From assembly GCF_038896935.1 (NCBI RefSeq), contig NZ_JBANDC010000006.1, positions 1-64,000 on the forward strand: a DNA stretch of 64,000 nt, given 5' to 3'. The stretch is from Collimonas rhizosphaerae. GTDB taxonomy: Bacteria > Pseudomonadota > Gammaproteobacteria > Burkholderiales > Burkholderiaceae_D. This document shows positions 1-8,147 of this stretch, piece by piece (positions within the stretch are counted from its first letter, which is position 1; every line of letters begins with the position of its first letter). The notes under the pieces were generated by a model that was not told the origin of the DNA, made no database searches, and saw nothing but the letters and a program-made list of their open reading frames with translations. The position numbers and the translations under genes were made by a program.

Positions 1-67
1 TCACAAATCAGCCTCTTTCCTACCTCAGCTGCTTCGTTCATTTCGCGTCGTTCTCAACGGGAGGCGA

Positions 68-96
68 ACTATAGCAACCCTCCTTCTTCCCCGCAA
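68..96 (-). promoter_or_regulatory. Strong leftward promoter with an rRNA-like discriminator
   Basis: Read on the minus strand there is a -35 element TTGCGG (91-96), a 17-bp spacer and a -10 element TATAGT (68-73), followed by the GC-rich stretch TCGCCTCC. Near-consensus hexamers at ideal spacing with a GC-rich discriminator are typical of stringently controlled stable-RNA promoters. No coding frame of convincing length follows in the 67 bases left, so the transcript leaves the window. That it drives an rRNA operon is inference; any strongly expressed gene would also fit. Confidence 0.5.
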
Positions 97-120
97 GCCC
101 TTTGTTAAATATATTTTCAT

Positions 121-1065
121 TTACCTGCTTTTACCCAGGTTCCACTGCACGATCGACTCGCCGCCACTGGTGGTTTTGGGTACTGGCCGGAACGCATGGC
201 CGTAGACGATTTCAAAAGTGAGCGGCAATTTGCCGTCCGGCCGGCGCCCTGCTTCCAGCGCGGCTTTGATACGGGCCCCGGCGGCGCGCCCCAACAAGCC
301 GCGGCCTCGCGTCGCCAGCGGATTGCCGCCCCAGGCGCGGACATCGGCCAGCAATTTCTCCACTGTGTCATAAGTAACCGTGATGCTTTCCATGTCCATG
401 ACCGGCGTCGAGAAACCGGCATTGACCAGCATGTCGCCAAAATCATGCATGTCGACGAAAGGCAGTACGTGCGCGCCGTCATCGACGCCGGCAAAAGCAT
501 TACGCAATTCTTTGAATGTGTCGGGGCCGAAGCAGGAGAACATCAGCAAGCCATCCACCCGCAATACGCGGCGCCACTCGGCGAACACCCGGTCTGGCTG
601 CGGATGCCAGTGCAGGGCCAGGTTGGACCAGACCAGGTCGACCGTATTTGGCGCCAGCGGCAGCTGCGCAAAATCGCCGCACACAAGGTCGGACGCCAGT
701 TCATCGCTGTTGCCGGTAAACGGCAGCCACTTCTTTAACAGGCGATTGACCGACAGCTGCGCCGTCTGGCGCTGCTCTTTTGCCATCGATAGCATGGCGG
801 CAGACGCATCCAGTCCGATAATGGCGGCTTCGCTGAAGCGCTGCTGCAACGTATAGATATCCGGGCCGGCGCCGCAACCGGCATCCAGCACGCGCTGCGG
901 GGCAAGTTTCACCAGGGCAAGACGCTCATGCATGCGGCTTGAAATTTCACGGCGCATGAATTCGGATTCGCGCACCAGCGCAGGCTGGGCAAACAGCCGG
1001 CGTACCCGGCGCAGGTCGATCGGCGCACTTTGACTGGCTTCAAAAGGAGGGAGTGAGGTAGACAT
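121..1065 (-). CDS. bioC: BioC-like malonyl-ACP O-methyltransferase
   Basis: This is a class I SAM-dependent methyltransferase of 314 residues. Motif I is DAGCGAG at residues 61-67 and the acidic ribose-binding residue is about D86; the middle (DLVWSNLALHW) matches the BioC branch. BioC methylates malonyl-ACP so the fatty-acid elongation machinery can build the pimeloyl chain of biotin. The open frame extends upstream, but the ATG at 1063-1065 is preferred because the protein then begins as family members do and CCCTCC (ribosome site on the minus strand) lies just upstream. It diverges from comF, as often seen in Burkholderiales. No other biotin gene is present, so the exact substrate is inferred from similarity. 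Confidence 0.8.
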   Translation of the reverse strand: MSTSLPPFEASQSAPIDLRRVRRLFAQPALVRESEFMRREISSRMHERLALVKLAPQRVLDAGCGAGPDIYTLQQRFSEAAIIGLDASAAMLSMAKEQRQTAQLSVNRLLKKWLPFTGNSDELASDLVCGDFAQLPLAPNTVDLVWSNLALHWHPQPDRVFAEWRRVLRVDGLLMFSCFGPDTFKELRNAFAGVDDGAHVLPFVDMHDFGDMLVNAGFSTPVMDMESITVTYDTVEKLLADVRAWGGNPLATRGRGLLGRAAGARIKAALEAGRRPDGKLPLTFEIVYGHAFRPVPKTTSGGESIVQWNLGKSR

Positions 1066-1174
1066 CGGAATCCGGCAGGTGAGATGAAATGCGATAATCG
1101 CCAGTAGTTTACACGCTTGATAGCCTGTAGGCTGAGCGTACCGACATCCATCCGACCAGAACGGGATCCGCCCA

Positions 1175-1933
1175 GTGTTATTTCCCCAATTACGCCATTG
1201 GCCGCGACAGCAACTAGCCCGCATCCTGGCGGCCATGCCGTCCTGCTGCGCACTATGCGGGCGCAACGGCAAGCGCATCATTTGCGATGGCTGCAGCGGG
1301 CGCTATTTTTCCAGCGGCCAGCCGCGCTGTAACCAATGCGCAAATCCGCTGCCCCGGTACGATGGCCATGGCCCGGTGTCATGCGGCAATTGCCTGAAAC
1401 AGCCGCGCGCCTTCGACGCCACCATCGCAGCCTGCGACTATGGCGCGCCGGCGGACCAACTGGTCCTGGCGCTGAAATTCGGCGGCCGACTGGCGCTGGC
1501 GCCCGTATTTGCACACATGTTGTGCGACGCCAGCCGCATCAGCGATCATCAGGGCCTGCCGGCGGATTTGCCGGATATCATGACGGCCGTGCCGCTCAGC
1601 GCCCAGCGCCTGCAGCAGCGCGGTTTCAACCAGGCGCTGGAAATAGCCAAACCCCTGGCGCGCCTGCTTGGGCTAGGCTTGCAGCACGGCTTGCTGTTGC
1701 GGCAACGCGATACCTTGCCGCAGTCGCTGGCGCCGGACCTGGAACAAAGGCGCCGCAACCTGCGCCAGGCGTTTATCGTGCCGCCGGCCGCCATCGCGCA
1801 GATACGCGGCCGCCACATAGGCGTAGTCGATGATGTCATGACTACCGGCGAAACACTGCATGCGCTGGCGCAAACGCTACGCCGGCATGGCGCCCGCCGC
1901 ATTACCAATTTTGTGTTTGCAAGGACGCCATGA
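1175..1933 (+). CDS. comF: ComF family phosphoribosyltransferase-like protein
   Basis: A 252-residue protein with an N-terminal zinc-ribbon-like region holding three CxxC pairs (C25/C28, C37/C40, C52/C55) and a C-terminal type I phosphoribosyltransferase fold with the PRPP-binding motif VVDDVMTTGET at about 217-227. The family is linked to DNA uptake (ComF/GntX), but its biochemical role is poorly defined. The GTG at 1175 gives the full-length protein; an ATG at 1235 is an alternative that would keep all cysteine pairs. It lies head to head with bioC, with about 110 bases between them holding both promoters. Confidence 0.85.
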   Translation: MLFPQLRHWPRQQLARILAAMPSCCALCGRNGKRIICDGCSGRYFSSGQPRCNQCANPLPRYDGHGPVSCGNCLKQPRAFDATIAACDYGAPADQLVLALKFGGRLALAPVFAHMLCDASRISDHQGLPADLPDIMTAVPLSAQRLQQRGFNQALEIAKPLARLLGLGLQHGLLLRQRDTLPQSLAPDLEQRRRNLRQAFIVPPAAIAQIRGRHIGVVDDVMTTGETLHALAQTLRRHGARRITNFVFARTP

Positions 1934-1986
1934 CCATTCTTGCGATCCATTGATTACCATTGATTACATACGTTAGGAGAATCACG

Positions 1987-2469
1987 TTGTTCCACGTCGT
2001 ACTGGTTGAACCGGAAATACCGCCGAATACCGGCAACATCATCCGCCTGTGCGCCAACACCGGTGCGCAATTGCATCTGATTGAACCACTTGGCTTTCCC
2101 CTGGATGACAGCAAGATGCGCAGGGCCGGCCTGGATTATCACGATTACGCCACCATGCAGGTGCATGCCGGCTGGGATGCCTTCGTAACCAGCATGCGCG
2201 CCGCCGGCGCCTACGATCCTAGCCGCATGTTCGCCATGACCACCCACGGCTCGACGCCGTTTGCCGATCTCAGCTTCCAGCCAGGCGATGTCTTTGTATT
2301 CGGCTCGGAAACGCGCGGGCTGGACCCGGCATTGCGCGAATCATTTGCCCCCTCGCAGCGCATCCGCCTGCCGATGCGGCCCGATAACCGCAGCCTGAAC
2401 CTGTCCAATACCGTGGCGGTCGTGGTGTATGAGGCATGGCGCCAGAACGGCTATAGCGGCGGAGCCTGA
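1987..2469 (+). CDS. trmL: tRNA (cytidine/uridine-34-2'-O)-methyltransferase TrmL
   Basis: A 160-residue SPOUT methyltransferase that 2'-O-methylates the wobble base of tRNA-Leu isoacceptors. The N-terminus (VEPEIPPNTGNIIRLCAN) and the knot motifs GSETRGL and MRPDNRSLNLSNTVAVV are classic for TrmL. The start is the TTG at 1987: an AGGAGA ribosome site at 1975-1980 lies six bases upstream and the protein then begins at the conserved FHVVLVEPEI. A second in-frame TTG at 1960 has no such site and would add nine non-conserved residues. It follows comF by 53 bases on the same strand and may be co-transcribed with it. Confidence 0.93.
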   Translation: MFHVVLVEPEIPPNTGNIIRLCANTGAQLHLIEPLGFPLDDSKMRRAGLDYHDYATMQVHAGWDAFVTSMRAAGAYDPSRMFAMTTHGSTPFADLSFQPGDVFVFGSETRGLDPALRESFAPSQRIRLPMRPDNRSLNLSNTVAVVVYEAWRQNGYSGGA

Positions 2470-2507
2470 ATCGATTTCACTTGATAAAGAGACAACCGCG
2501 CTGCGAT

Positions 2508-2516
2508 TGTTATAAT
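2508..2516 (+). promoter_or_regulatory. Extended -10 promoter of the copper chaperone gene
   Basis: The sequence TGTTATAAT is a perfect TATAAT at 2511-2516 preceded by the TGn extension. No good -35 hexamer is seen at 17 bases. The 16-mer at 2525-2540, just after the expected start of transcription, recurs exactly in front of gspG at 56324-56339 and could be an operator. Confidence 0.55.
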
Positions 2517-2606
2517 CCATCATCTTGCAAATAAGCATGATGTTTCCAGTCACCGCATTTTCTTCGATTTGCCGTTGGTATTTCCCAAATTAATCAGAGG
2601 TCCATC

Positions 2607-3083
2607 ATGTCTTTACGTTCCGTTTCCCTGCTTTTCTGCGCCCTCGCCCTCGGTGTCTCCGCCCATGCGCATGAATACGAACTCGGCAGCCTGCACATCG
2701 GCCATCCCTATGCACGCGCCACGGTGCCAGGCCAGCCAAGTGGCGGCGCCTTCCTGAGTATCGAAAACAAGGGCAAGGAGGCGGACAAATTGATAGGCGT
2801 CAGCTCACCGGCCGCCAAAAGCGCCGAGATCCACACCATGGCGATGGATGGCAATGTCATGAAAATGCGTGAAGTCGGCGAGATTGCACTACCGCCGGCG
2901 AGCACCGTCGACATGACGCCGGGCCACGGCTATCACATCATGCTGATGGGCCTGGCGCAGCCGTTGAAGGCTGGCGACAAATTTCCGCTGACGCTGACCT
3001 TCCAAAAAGCCGGCAAAGTTGAAGTATCGGTATACGTCACCGACCTGAGCGGCAAGGCAGCCGACGCGCCGCACCAGCACTGA
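2607..3083 (+). CDS. Periplasmic copper chaperone PCu(A)C
   Basis: A 158-residue exported protein with a signal peptide ending near residue 21 (SAHAHE), followed by a PCuAC cupredoxin-like domain. Copper ligands of the family pattern are visible as H76, M78, M87, H110 and M112, and the C-terminus carries extra histidines (APHQH). Such proteins deliver Cu(I) to the CuA or CuB site of cytochrome oxidase in the periplasm. AGAGG precedes the ATG by six bases. The gene is monocistronic, between its own extended -10 promoter and an intrinsic terminator. No Sco or oxidase gene is adjacent. Confidence 0.9.
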   Translation: MSLRSVSLLFCALALGVSAHAHEYELGSLHIGHPYARATVPGQPSGGAFLSIENKGKEADKLIGVSSPAAKSAEIHTMAMDGNVMKMREVGEIALPPASTVDMTPGHGYHIMLMGLAQPLKAGDKFPLTLTFQKAGKVEVSVYVTDLSGKAADAPHQH

Positions 3084-3101
3084 AGACAAACGATGTACGC
3101 A

Positions 3102-3132
3102 TAAAAAAAGCGCGGAATCCGCGCTTTTTTTT
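3102..3132. terminator. Bidirectional intrinsic terminator
   Basis: A GC stem AGCGCGG / CCGCGCT (3109-3115 with 3119-3125) is flanked by an A-run on the left and a T-run on the right, so it works as a terminator on both strands. It separates the convergent copper chaperone and heptose adenylyltransferase genes. Confidence 0.9.
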
Positions 3133-3159
3133 CATCTTGCCGATGCCGACGATTGACGA

Positions 3160-3639
3160 TCAGGAGCCTTGGCGCACTTTGTCCAGCAACTTGCTGGTCG
3201 AGCGGTCATGCGCAAATGGGATCGCCACCACCTGCCCGCCATATGCCAGCACCGCCTGTCCCTCTGGAATGGCGTCCATCTGGTAATCGCCGCCTTTGAC
3301 ATATACCCCGGGCCGCGCTTCCTGCACGACTTCCAAGGCAGTATCTTCATCAAACTCAACCACCAGGCTGACGGCTTCCAGCGCTGCCAATACGGCCATG
3401 CGGTCGGCACAGGCATTGATCGGCCGGTCGTCGCCCTTGCCCAGGCGCTTGACCGAGGCGTCGGTATTCACCGCCACCACCAGTGCAGCGCCCTGCTCGC
3501 GCGCCTGCGCCAGGTATGTGACATGGCCACGGTGCAGGATATCGAATACGCCGTTGGTCAGCACCACCGGCTGCGGCAAGGCGGCCACACGGGATGTCAA
3601 TTCAGCGCGGGTGCAAAGCTTGGTTTCAAATTTAGGCAT
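3160..3639 (-). CDS. rfaE2: D-glycero-beta-D-manno-heptose 1-phosphate adenylyltransferase
   Basis: A 159-residue nucleotidyltransferase with the HxGH signature HRGH at residues 36-39 and the C-terminal family pattern STSKLLDKV. It activates heptose-1-phosphate with ATP to ADP-heptose for the lipopolysaccharide inner core. It is the stand-alone second domain of E. coli HldE; beta-proteobacteria commonly encode the kinase (RfaE1) separately, and none is seen here. The ATG at 3637-3639 is chosen because the upstream in-frame extension is not family-like. It lies 89 bases downstream of the ferritin-like gene. Confidence 0.9.
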   Translation of the reverse strand: MPKFETKLCTRAELTSRVAALPQPVVLTNGVFDILHRGHVTYLAQAREQGAALVVAVNTDASVKRLGKGDDRPINACADRMAVLAALEAVSLVVEFDEDTALEVVQEARPGVYVKGGDYQMDAIPEGQAVLAYGGQVVAIPFAHDRSTSKLLDKVRQGS

Positions 3640-3728
3640 GGCGAATATGAAAAAGCCGCAACAGCTGCGGCTTGGAATCAAACAGATTGTCTGCGGTCGC
3701 GGCGGCGCCAAAGCCTGGCGCCGTCACA

Positions 3729-4586
3729 TCAGGCTGCCGGAGCAGGCGTCAAGGCAGCAAGGCGGGCCACGACTTCCTTGCGATAGCGGTTCAGTTCCTG
3801 CACCGTATCGAAAGTGCGTTCAAACAGCAAAGACATATTGTGCAGGATGCGGTCGACCACCTTCTTTTCCCACACGCCGTCGAACTTGATCTGATCGTCC
3901 AGCCAGCGCTCCAGCCACTCCGGGTCCGGCAGGCGGCTCTGCACCGTGTCGTTCGGGAACAGCGACTGGTTCACGTGCAGGTTGGTCGGGTGCAGCGGTT
4001 TTTCGGTACGGCGGGCCGACGCCATCAACACGCCGATCTTGGCGAAAGCGGCAGAAGCGCTGTCGCCCACTTCAGACAAAGCCTTCTTCATGTAACGCAG
4101 GTAAGCGCCGCCATGGCGCGCTTCGTCCTGGCTGATGATCTTGTAGATCTGCTTGATGACAGGCTCGGTGTGCCAGTCGGAGGCGCAACGGTACCAGTGG
4201 TTGAGGCGGATCTCGCCGCAGAAATGCATCATCAGGGTTTCCAGCGGCGGCGCCGGATCGAATTCGAAACGCACTTTGTCCAGCTCGGCTTCGGTAGGCA
4301 CCAGTTCAGGGCGGAAACGGCGCAGGTATTCCATCAGCACCAGGGAATGCTTCTGCTCTTCAAAAAACCAGACCGACATGAAAGCGCAAAAATCGCTGTC
4401 GCCGTGGTTATCGCGCAAGAACATCTCGGTTGCAGGCAGCGCCGACCATTCCGTAATCGCATTCATACGAATAGTTTGAGCTTGTTCGTCGGACAGCTGG
4501 GAGGCGTCAAACTTGTCCCATGGAATATCGGTCTCCATGTTCCAACGGACTTGTTCCAGCGATTTAAACAGTTCTGGATACAGCAT
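3729..4586 (-). CDS. Ferritin-like di-iron protein (acyl-ACP desaturase type fold)
   Basis: A 285-residue protein with two E...ExxH half sites: E46 and E77-x-x-H80 (EEQKH), then E125 and E155-x-x-H158 (DEARH). This is the ligand set of di-iron four-helix-bundle oxidases such as acyl-ACP desaturases and ferritin-like proteins. The rest is mostly helical with a distinct C-terminal helical extension. No signal peptide or membrane segment is seen. An AAGG site lies upstream of the ATG at 4584-4586; an upstream TTG (4601) is less likely. Family members in Burkholderiales are labelled only ferritin-like or desaturase-like, so the substrate is unknown. About 200 bases of upstream non-coding sequence probably hold its promoter. 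Confidence 0.7.
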   Translation of the reverse strand: MLYPELFKSLEQVRWNMETDIPWDKFDASQLSDEQAQTIRMNAITEWSALPATEMFLRDNHGDSDFCAFMSVWFFEEQKHSLVLMEYLRRFRPELVPTEAELDKVRFEFDPAPPLETLMMHFCGEIRLNHWYRCASDWHTEPVIKQIYKIISQDEARHGGAYLRYMKKALSEVGDSASAAFAKIGVLMASARRTEKPLHPTNLHVNQSLFPNDTVQSRLPDPEWLERWLDDQIKFDGVWEKKVVDRILHNMSLLFERTFDTVQELNRYRKEVVARLAALTPAPAA

Positions 4587-4804
4587 ACATACCTTAAGCA
4601 AGTGAGTTAACTGTTCGATTTTACCAAGAATTTGTTACAAGACCGTTTATAAACCGGCTGACGGCCGAGTTTTTCCTGAAAATCCTGCTCAAATCACAAC
4701 AAAGTCAAGGTATCACTTAGAGTTTTCCATCCAAGCACCGATCTTTAATCATCGCACGTATCCGACGCGAGTCAAGCTATCCAAAAACCAGGCTTGTCAT
4801 TACA

Positions 4805-5485
4805 TTATTTCGAAACAACCTTGGCCTTGCCTGAGCGCGGAACTGCCTTGTCGCCGGCAGCCGTACCGTTTTTCTTGCCGGCGGGCTTGGATGCCGCATT
4901 GCTTGCTTTGCTGCGCGGCTTGGCTGCCGGCTTCGCCTCGGTTTTCGCCGGCATGGCCATTTTTTCCGCCGCGGCTACGCTATTGACGGCTTGCTTGAAC
5001 TGGTTCTGCAGCAAATCCCACCAGGCGTTGGAATTGCCCAGCGCAGGTTCCGCCATGCCGCTTGCCGCGGGCGGGCTTTCAGCTTCAGCCGCCGGCGCAG
5101 CTTGCGCTGGCGGAGCAACTGGTTCCTGCACCGGGTTCATGAATGAAAACGGAAAGCCTGCCGCAGCCGCCCATGCGCTTGGACCGGGTTCGGCATCGCC
5201 GCTGTCTTGCCGATCCGCGCTGGCCTGATTGACTGCCGCCATTGCCTGCAGCGCGGAAATGGTCCCGCTCTGCACTTCAAGCGCCTGTATCGTGGTGCGC
5301 AACATGTTCAGGTTGAGATTCAGCCACGACTCCACGGCTTTCAGGTCGCCGATCTTCTTGTTGATTTCTTCCACCGACAAGGTAGGAACAACCATGCCCG
5401 GCACGCCCATGCCGCCCCACATTTTCTTGATGAATTCGAGACTATCCTGCATTGCGTCGGCTCCTGGAATACTAGAACGGCTCAT
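4805..5485 (-). CDS. phaM: PhaM-type polyhydroxyalkanoate granule regulatory protein
   Basis: A 226-residue cytoplasmic protein. The N-terminal 90 residues hold the PhaM signature (LEFIKKMWGGM, PTLSVEEINKKI, DLKAVESWLNLN). A linker of low complexity follows, and the last 60 residues form a Lys/Ala/Pro-rich tail like histone H1. In Cupriavidus necator PhaM activates the PHB synthase and tethers granules to the nucleoid through such a tail, so the same role is inferred here. A strong site GAAGGAG lies seven bases upstream of the ATG at 5483-5485. No pha synthesis gene is nearby. The binding-protein gene 36 bases upstream on the same strand may share its transcript. Confidence 0.8.
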   Translation of the reverse strand: MSRSSIPGADAMQDSLEFIKKMWGGMGVPGMVVPTLSVEEINKKIGDLKAVESWLNLNLNMLRTTIQALEVQSGTISALQAMAAVNQASADRQDSGDAEPGPSAWAAAAGFPFSFMNPVQEPVAPPAQAAPAAEAESPPAASGMAEPALGNSNAWWDLLQNQFKQAVNSVAAAEKMAMPAKTEAKPAAKPRSKASNAASKPAGKKNGTAAGDKAVPRSGKAKVVSK

Positions 5486-5521
5486 CACTTATCTCCTTCA
5501 GAGATCATTTATCTACAACAG

Positions 5522-6844
5522 CTATCGACTTGCGCCCGGGGTCGAAGCCTCATCCTGCGGACGCCGCATCTGGCAAGTACTGGGCGTCGCCGTTGCCGCC
5601 GGCGCCAGGTAACGTTCGGTCTTGAAGCCGTAGCCGCTGCCTTCATTATCAAACCGGATACCGCCGTCGGCAAGCCTTTGCATCACGGCCACGTACAAAG
5701 GCTGTATCAGCTGATGATCGCTGGCGCGCATGCTGGCTTCATGGAATCGGCTCTTGTACTGCGCTCCTTCCAGGGCTCGCGCCACGGCGATCGCGTCAAT
5801 GGTCCGGGCTTTTTCGATGGCGGTTGCCAGCATGTCGATCATGACATCCATACGCAAAAACAGATAGTCATCTTTTGGCTGCGGATAACGCTGCCGGAAA
5901 CTGCGGTAAAACGCATCGCTGGCGGCATTGCCATCGACCGCGTTGGGGTGCCATTCCGCCACAGCGCGCACCGTGCCCACGCCGGCATCGCCGATGGCTG
6001 CCGGCGCTCCCAGGCTATTGGCATAGAAAGTGTAGAACTTGAGATGCAGCCCCGCCTCTTTCGCGGCTTTCACCAGCAAGGTCAGGTCGTTACCCCAGTT
6101 GCCGGTGATAACCGTATCGGCGCCGCTGGCGCGGATCTTGGCGATATAGGGCGCAAAATCCTTGACCTTGCCGATCGGGTGCAACTCATCGCCGACTATC
6201 CTGATATCCGGCCGCGCCGCCTGCAGCTGCCGGCGCGCAGCCTTGGCGACCTGCTGGCCGAAACTGTAGTCCTGGCCGATCAGGTAAACGCTTTTTGCCT
6301 TGCTGTCGGTTTTGATGACATCCACCAGCGCCTGCATGCGCATGTCGGCATTGGCGTCAAAACGAAAATGCCAGAAGCTGCATTTTTCGCCGGTCAAGAC
6401 CGGATCGACCGCCGAGTAGTTCAGGAACAGCACCCGATTATCCGGGCTGCGGAGGTTATGCTTGTTGATCGCATCCACCAGCGCGCCGGCAACCGCGGAG
6501 CTGTTGCCCTCCAGCACGAACGGGATTTTCTGGTCGGTCAGTTGCTTCAGCTGCAATAACGCGTCCTCCACGCCTTGCTTGCTGTCAAACACGGTCAGGC
6601 TCAACAAATGTTTGCCATCTGGCAAGCGCACGCCGCCTCGCGCATTCACCTGCTCCACCGCAAACCGGATATTGCGCTCTACCGCTTCGCCCGCATTGGC
6701 GAAAGGCCCCGACATGCCTTCGATCATGCCAAGCCGGATCGGCGGCAAACCGGCCGGCGCGGCGGATGCGGCCGGCGCCTGGGCGCCCGTGGCCAGCGCG
6801 AATGCCAGGGCGACGCTGGCAGCATGGGGGAAACGGTAAGGCAT
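5522..6844 (-). CDS. ABC transporter substrate-binding protein, branched-chain amino-acid type
   Basis: A 440-residue periplasmic binding protein of the LivJ/Peripla_BP_6 class. An alanine-rich signal peptide ends around residue 28, then comes IRLGMIEGMSGPFANAGE, the usual first strand and ligand loop. Later motifs (GNSSAVAGALVDAINKH, DYSFGQQVAKAARRQL, ADTVITGNWGNDLTLLVKA) follow the two-lobe pattern of the family. The ligand cannot be read from sequence; relatives bind branched-chain amino acids, aromatic acids, amides or urea. No permease or ATPase gene is near, so it is an orphan here. phaM follows closely on the same strand. Confidence 0.85.
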   Translation of the reverse strand: MPYRFPHAASVALAFALATGAQAPAASAAPAGLPPIRLGMIEGMSGPFANAGEAVERNIRFAVEQVNARGGVRLPDGKHLLSLTVFDSKQGVEDALLQLKQLTDQKIPFVLEGNSSAVAGALVDAINKHNLRSPDNRVLFLNYSAVDPVLTGEKCSFWHFRFDANADMRMQALVDVIKTDSKAKSVYLIGQDYSFGQQVAKAARRQLQAARPDIRIVGDELHPIGKVKDFAPYIAKIRASGADTVITGNWGNDLTLLVKAAKEAGLHLKFYTFYANSLGAPAAIGDAGVGTVRAVAEWHPNAVDGNAASDAFYRSFRQRYPQPKDDYLFLRMDVMIDMLATAIEKARTIDAIAVARALEGAQYKSRFHEASMRASDHQLIQPLYVAVMQRLADGGIRFDNEGSGYGFKTERYLAPAATATPSTCQMRRPQDEASTPGASR

Positions 6845-6941
6845 CGGCGATCATTCTTGTTTGATGTAAATACAATATTTTACGTGGTTTATCGCCCGCC
6901 TCACTGTTGCCAAGCTTAATCCCGGCGGATACGTTTACACT

Positions 6942-8090
6942 ATGCGGATGTCGTCTTCTTCTGCACCATCCACAACGCCGAGCTATCCCTTTGCCAGCCG
7001 TAGCCGCTGGCTATGGGTGCTATTGCTCACCTTGTTGCTGCACATACTCCTGATCGCCTGGGGCAACCGCCAATTCGGCGTGCCGGTGCCGGTCAACCGC
7101 CCCGAACCCGTGATAATGGCCAACCTGACGCCTTTGCCAGCAGTCGAAAAACCGGTGCTGTTGCCCCAGGAGCCGAAGCCCAAGCCCAGCACCAAGCCAG
7201 CCCCCAAGGCAGCGCCAAAACCGCGGCCGGCCCCCGAACCGGCAGTGGAAGTGCCGGACACGCCCATCAGGGAAACCGTGACGCCGATCGTCAGCGCCGA
7301 GCCGGCCGCTCCGGCATCAACCGATCCGGCGGTTGGCACGGCTGCGGCTAGCGCCGCCACTCCGCCGGCAACCGAACCAGTGGCGCAAGCCGAGGCGGCG
7401 CCCGCGGCCGGCAAGCACTACCAGACCAGTCCACCGCCGTCGGCAGAGCTGAAATACAATGTAGAAGCCTTGCAGAAGGGCCAGAATTATCACGGCAGCG
7501 GCAAAATCACCTGGCAAACCGATGGCGGGGGCTACACCATCAACGGCGAGGCCGGCGCCCTGTTCATTACCGTCCTTGATTTCAAAAGCGAAGGCGAAAT
7601 CAACGGTTTTGGCATAGCGCCGGTGACTTATACGCAAAAACGCTTCCGCAAACCTGCTACCCAGACCATTTTTCATCGTGAACTGAACAACATCATTTTT
7701 TCATCGTCGCAGAACAGCTATCCACGCAGCGGCGGCGAACAGGACCGCGCCAGCGTGGTCTGGCAACTGGCCAGCATCGGCCGCGGCGACAGCGCGCAAT
7801 TCGCTGCAGGTGCGGTGATCGACATATTCGTTGCCGGTCCGGTGGATGCGGAAACCTGGCGCATGCAGATCATCGGCCAGGAAAAGATTACGGTCGGCGG
7901 CGACGATTTCGACGCCTGGCATGTAATTCGCATTCCACAGGCGGGCTCGCATGAGCAACGCCTAGATATCTGGCTGGCGCCGCAACAGGAATGGTATCCG
8001 GTCAAACTGCGCTTTACCGAAACCAACGGCGACTATCTGGACATGTCGCTGTCCAAGATGAAACGGCTGGATACGGCATCGGCAAATTGA
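6942..8090 (+). CDS. DUF3108 protein with membrane anchor and proline-rich spacer
   Basis: A 382-residue protein. Residues 24-42 form one membrane segment (WLWVLLLTLLLHILLIAWG). A long Pro/Lys/Ala-rich stretch follows at about 65-160, resembling the periplasmic spacer of TonB, and a DUF3108 beta-rich domain fills 165-382. The architecture suggests an inner-membrane anchor holding a periplasmic domain at a distance, but no TonB C-terminal domain is present. The function of DUF3108 is not established. The next gene is a secreted paralogue sharing many short blocks (for example RFRK, GGEQDR, LDIWLAP, EWYPV). Either ATG 6942 or ATG 6948 can be the start. Confidence 0.75.
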   Translation: MRMSSSSAPSTTPSYPFASRSRWLWVLLLTLLLHILLIAWGNRQFGVPVPVNRPEPVIMANLTPLPAVEKPVLLPQEPKPKPSTKPAPKAAPKPRPAPEPAVEVPDTPIRETVTPIVSAEPAAPASTDPAVGTAAASAATPPATEPVAQAEAAPAAGKHYQTSPPPSAELKYNVEALQKGQNYHGSGKITWQTDGGGYTINGEAGALFITVLDFKSEGEINGFGIAPVTYTQKRFRKPATQTIFHRELNNIIFSSSQNSYPRSGGEQDRASVVWQLASIGRGDSAQFAAGAVIDIFVAGPVDAETWRMQIIGQEKITVGGDDFDAWHVIRIPQAGSHEQRLDIWLAPQQEWYPVKLRFTETNGDYLDMSLSKMKRLDTASAN

Positions 8091-8147
8091 TCTGCCTGAG
8101 GCATCGGATCAAGTATTTTGAAAACGGCATCATTTTTTTGGAAAACC

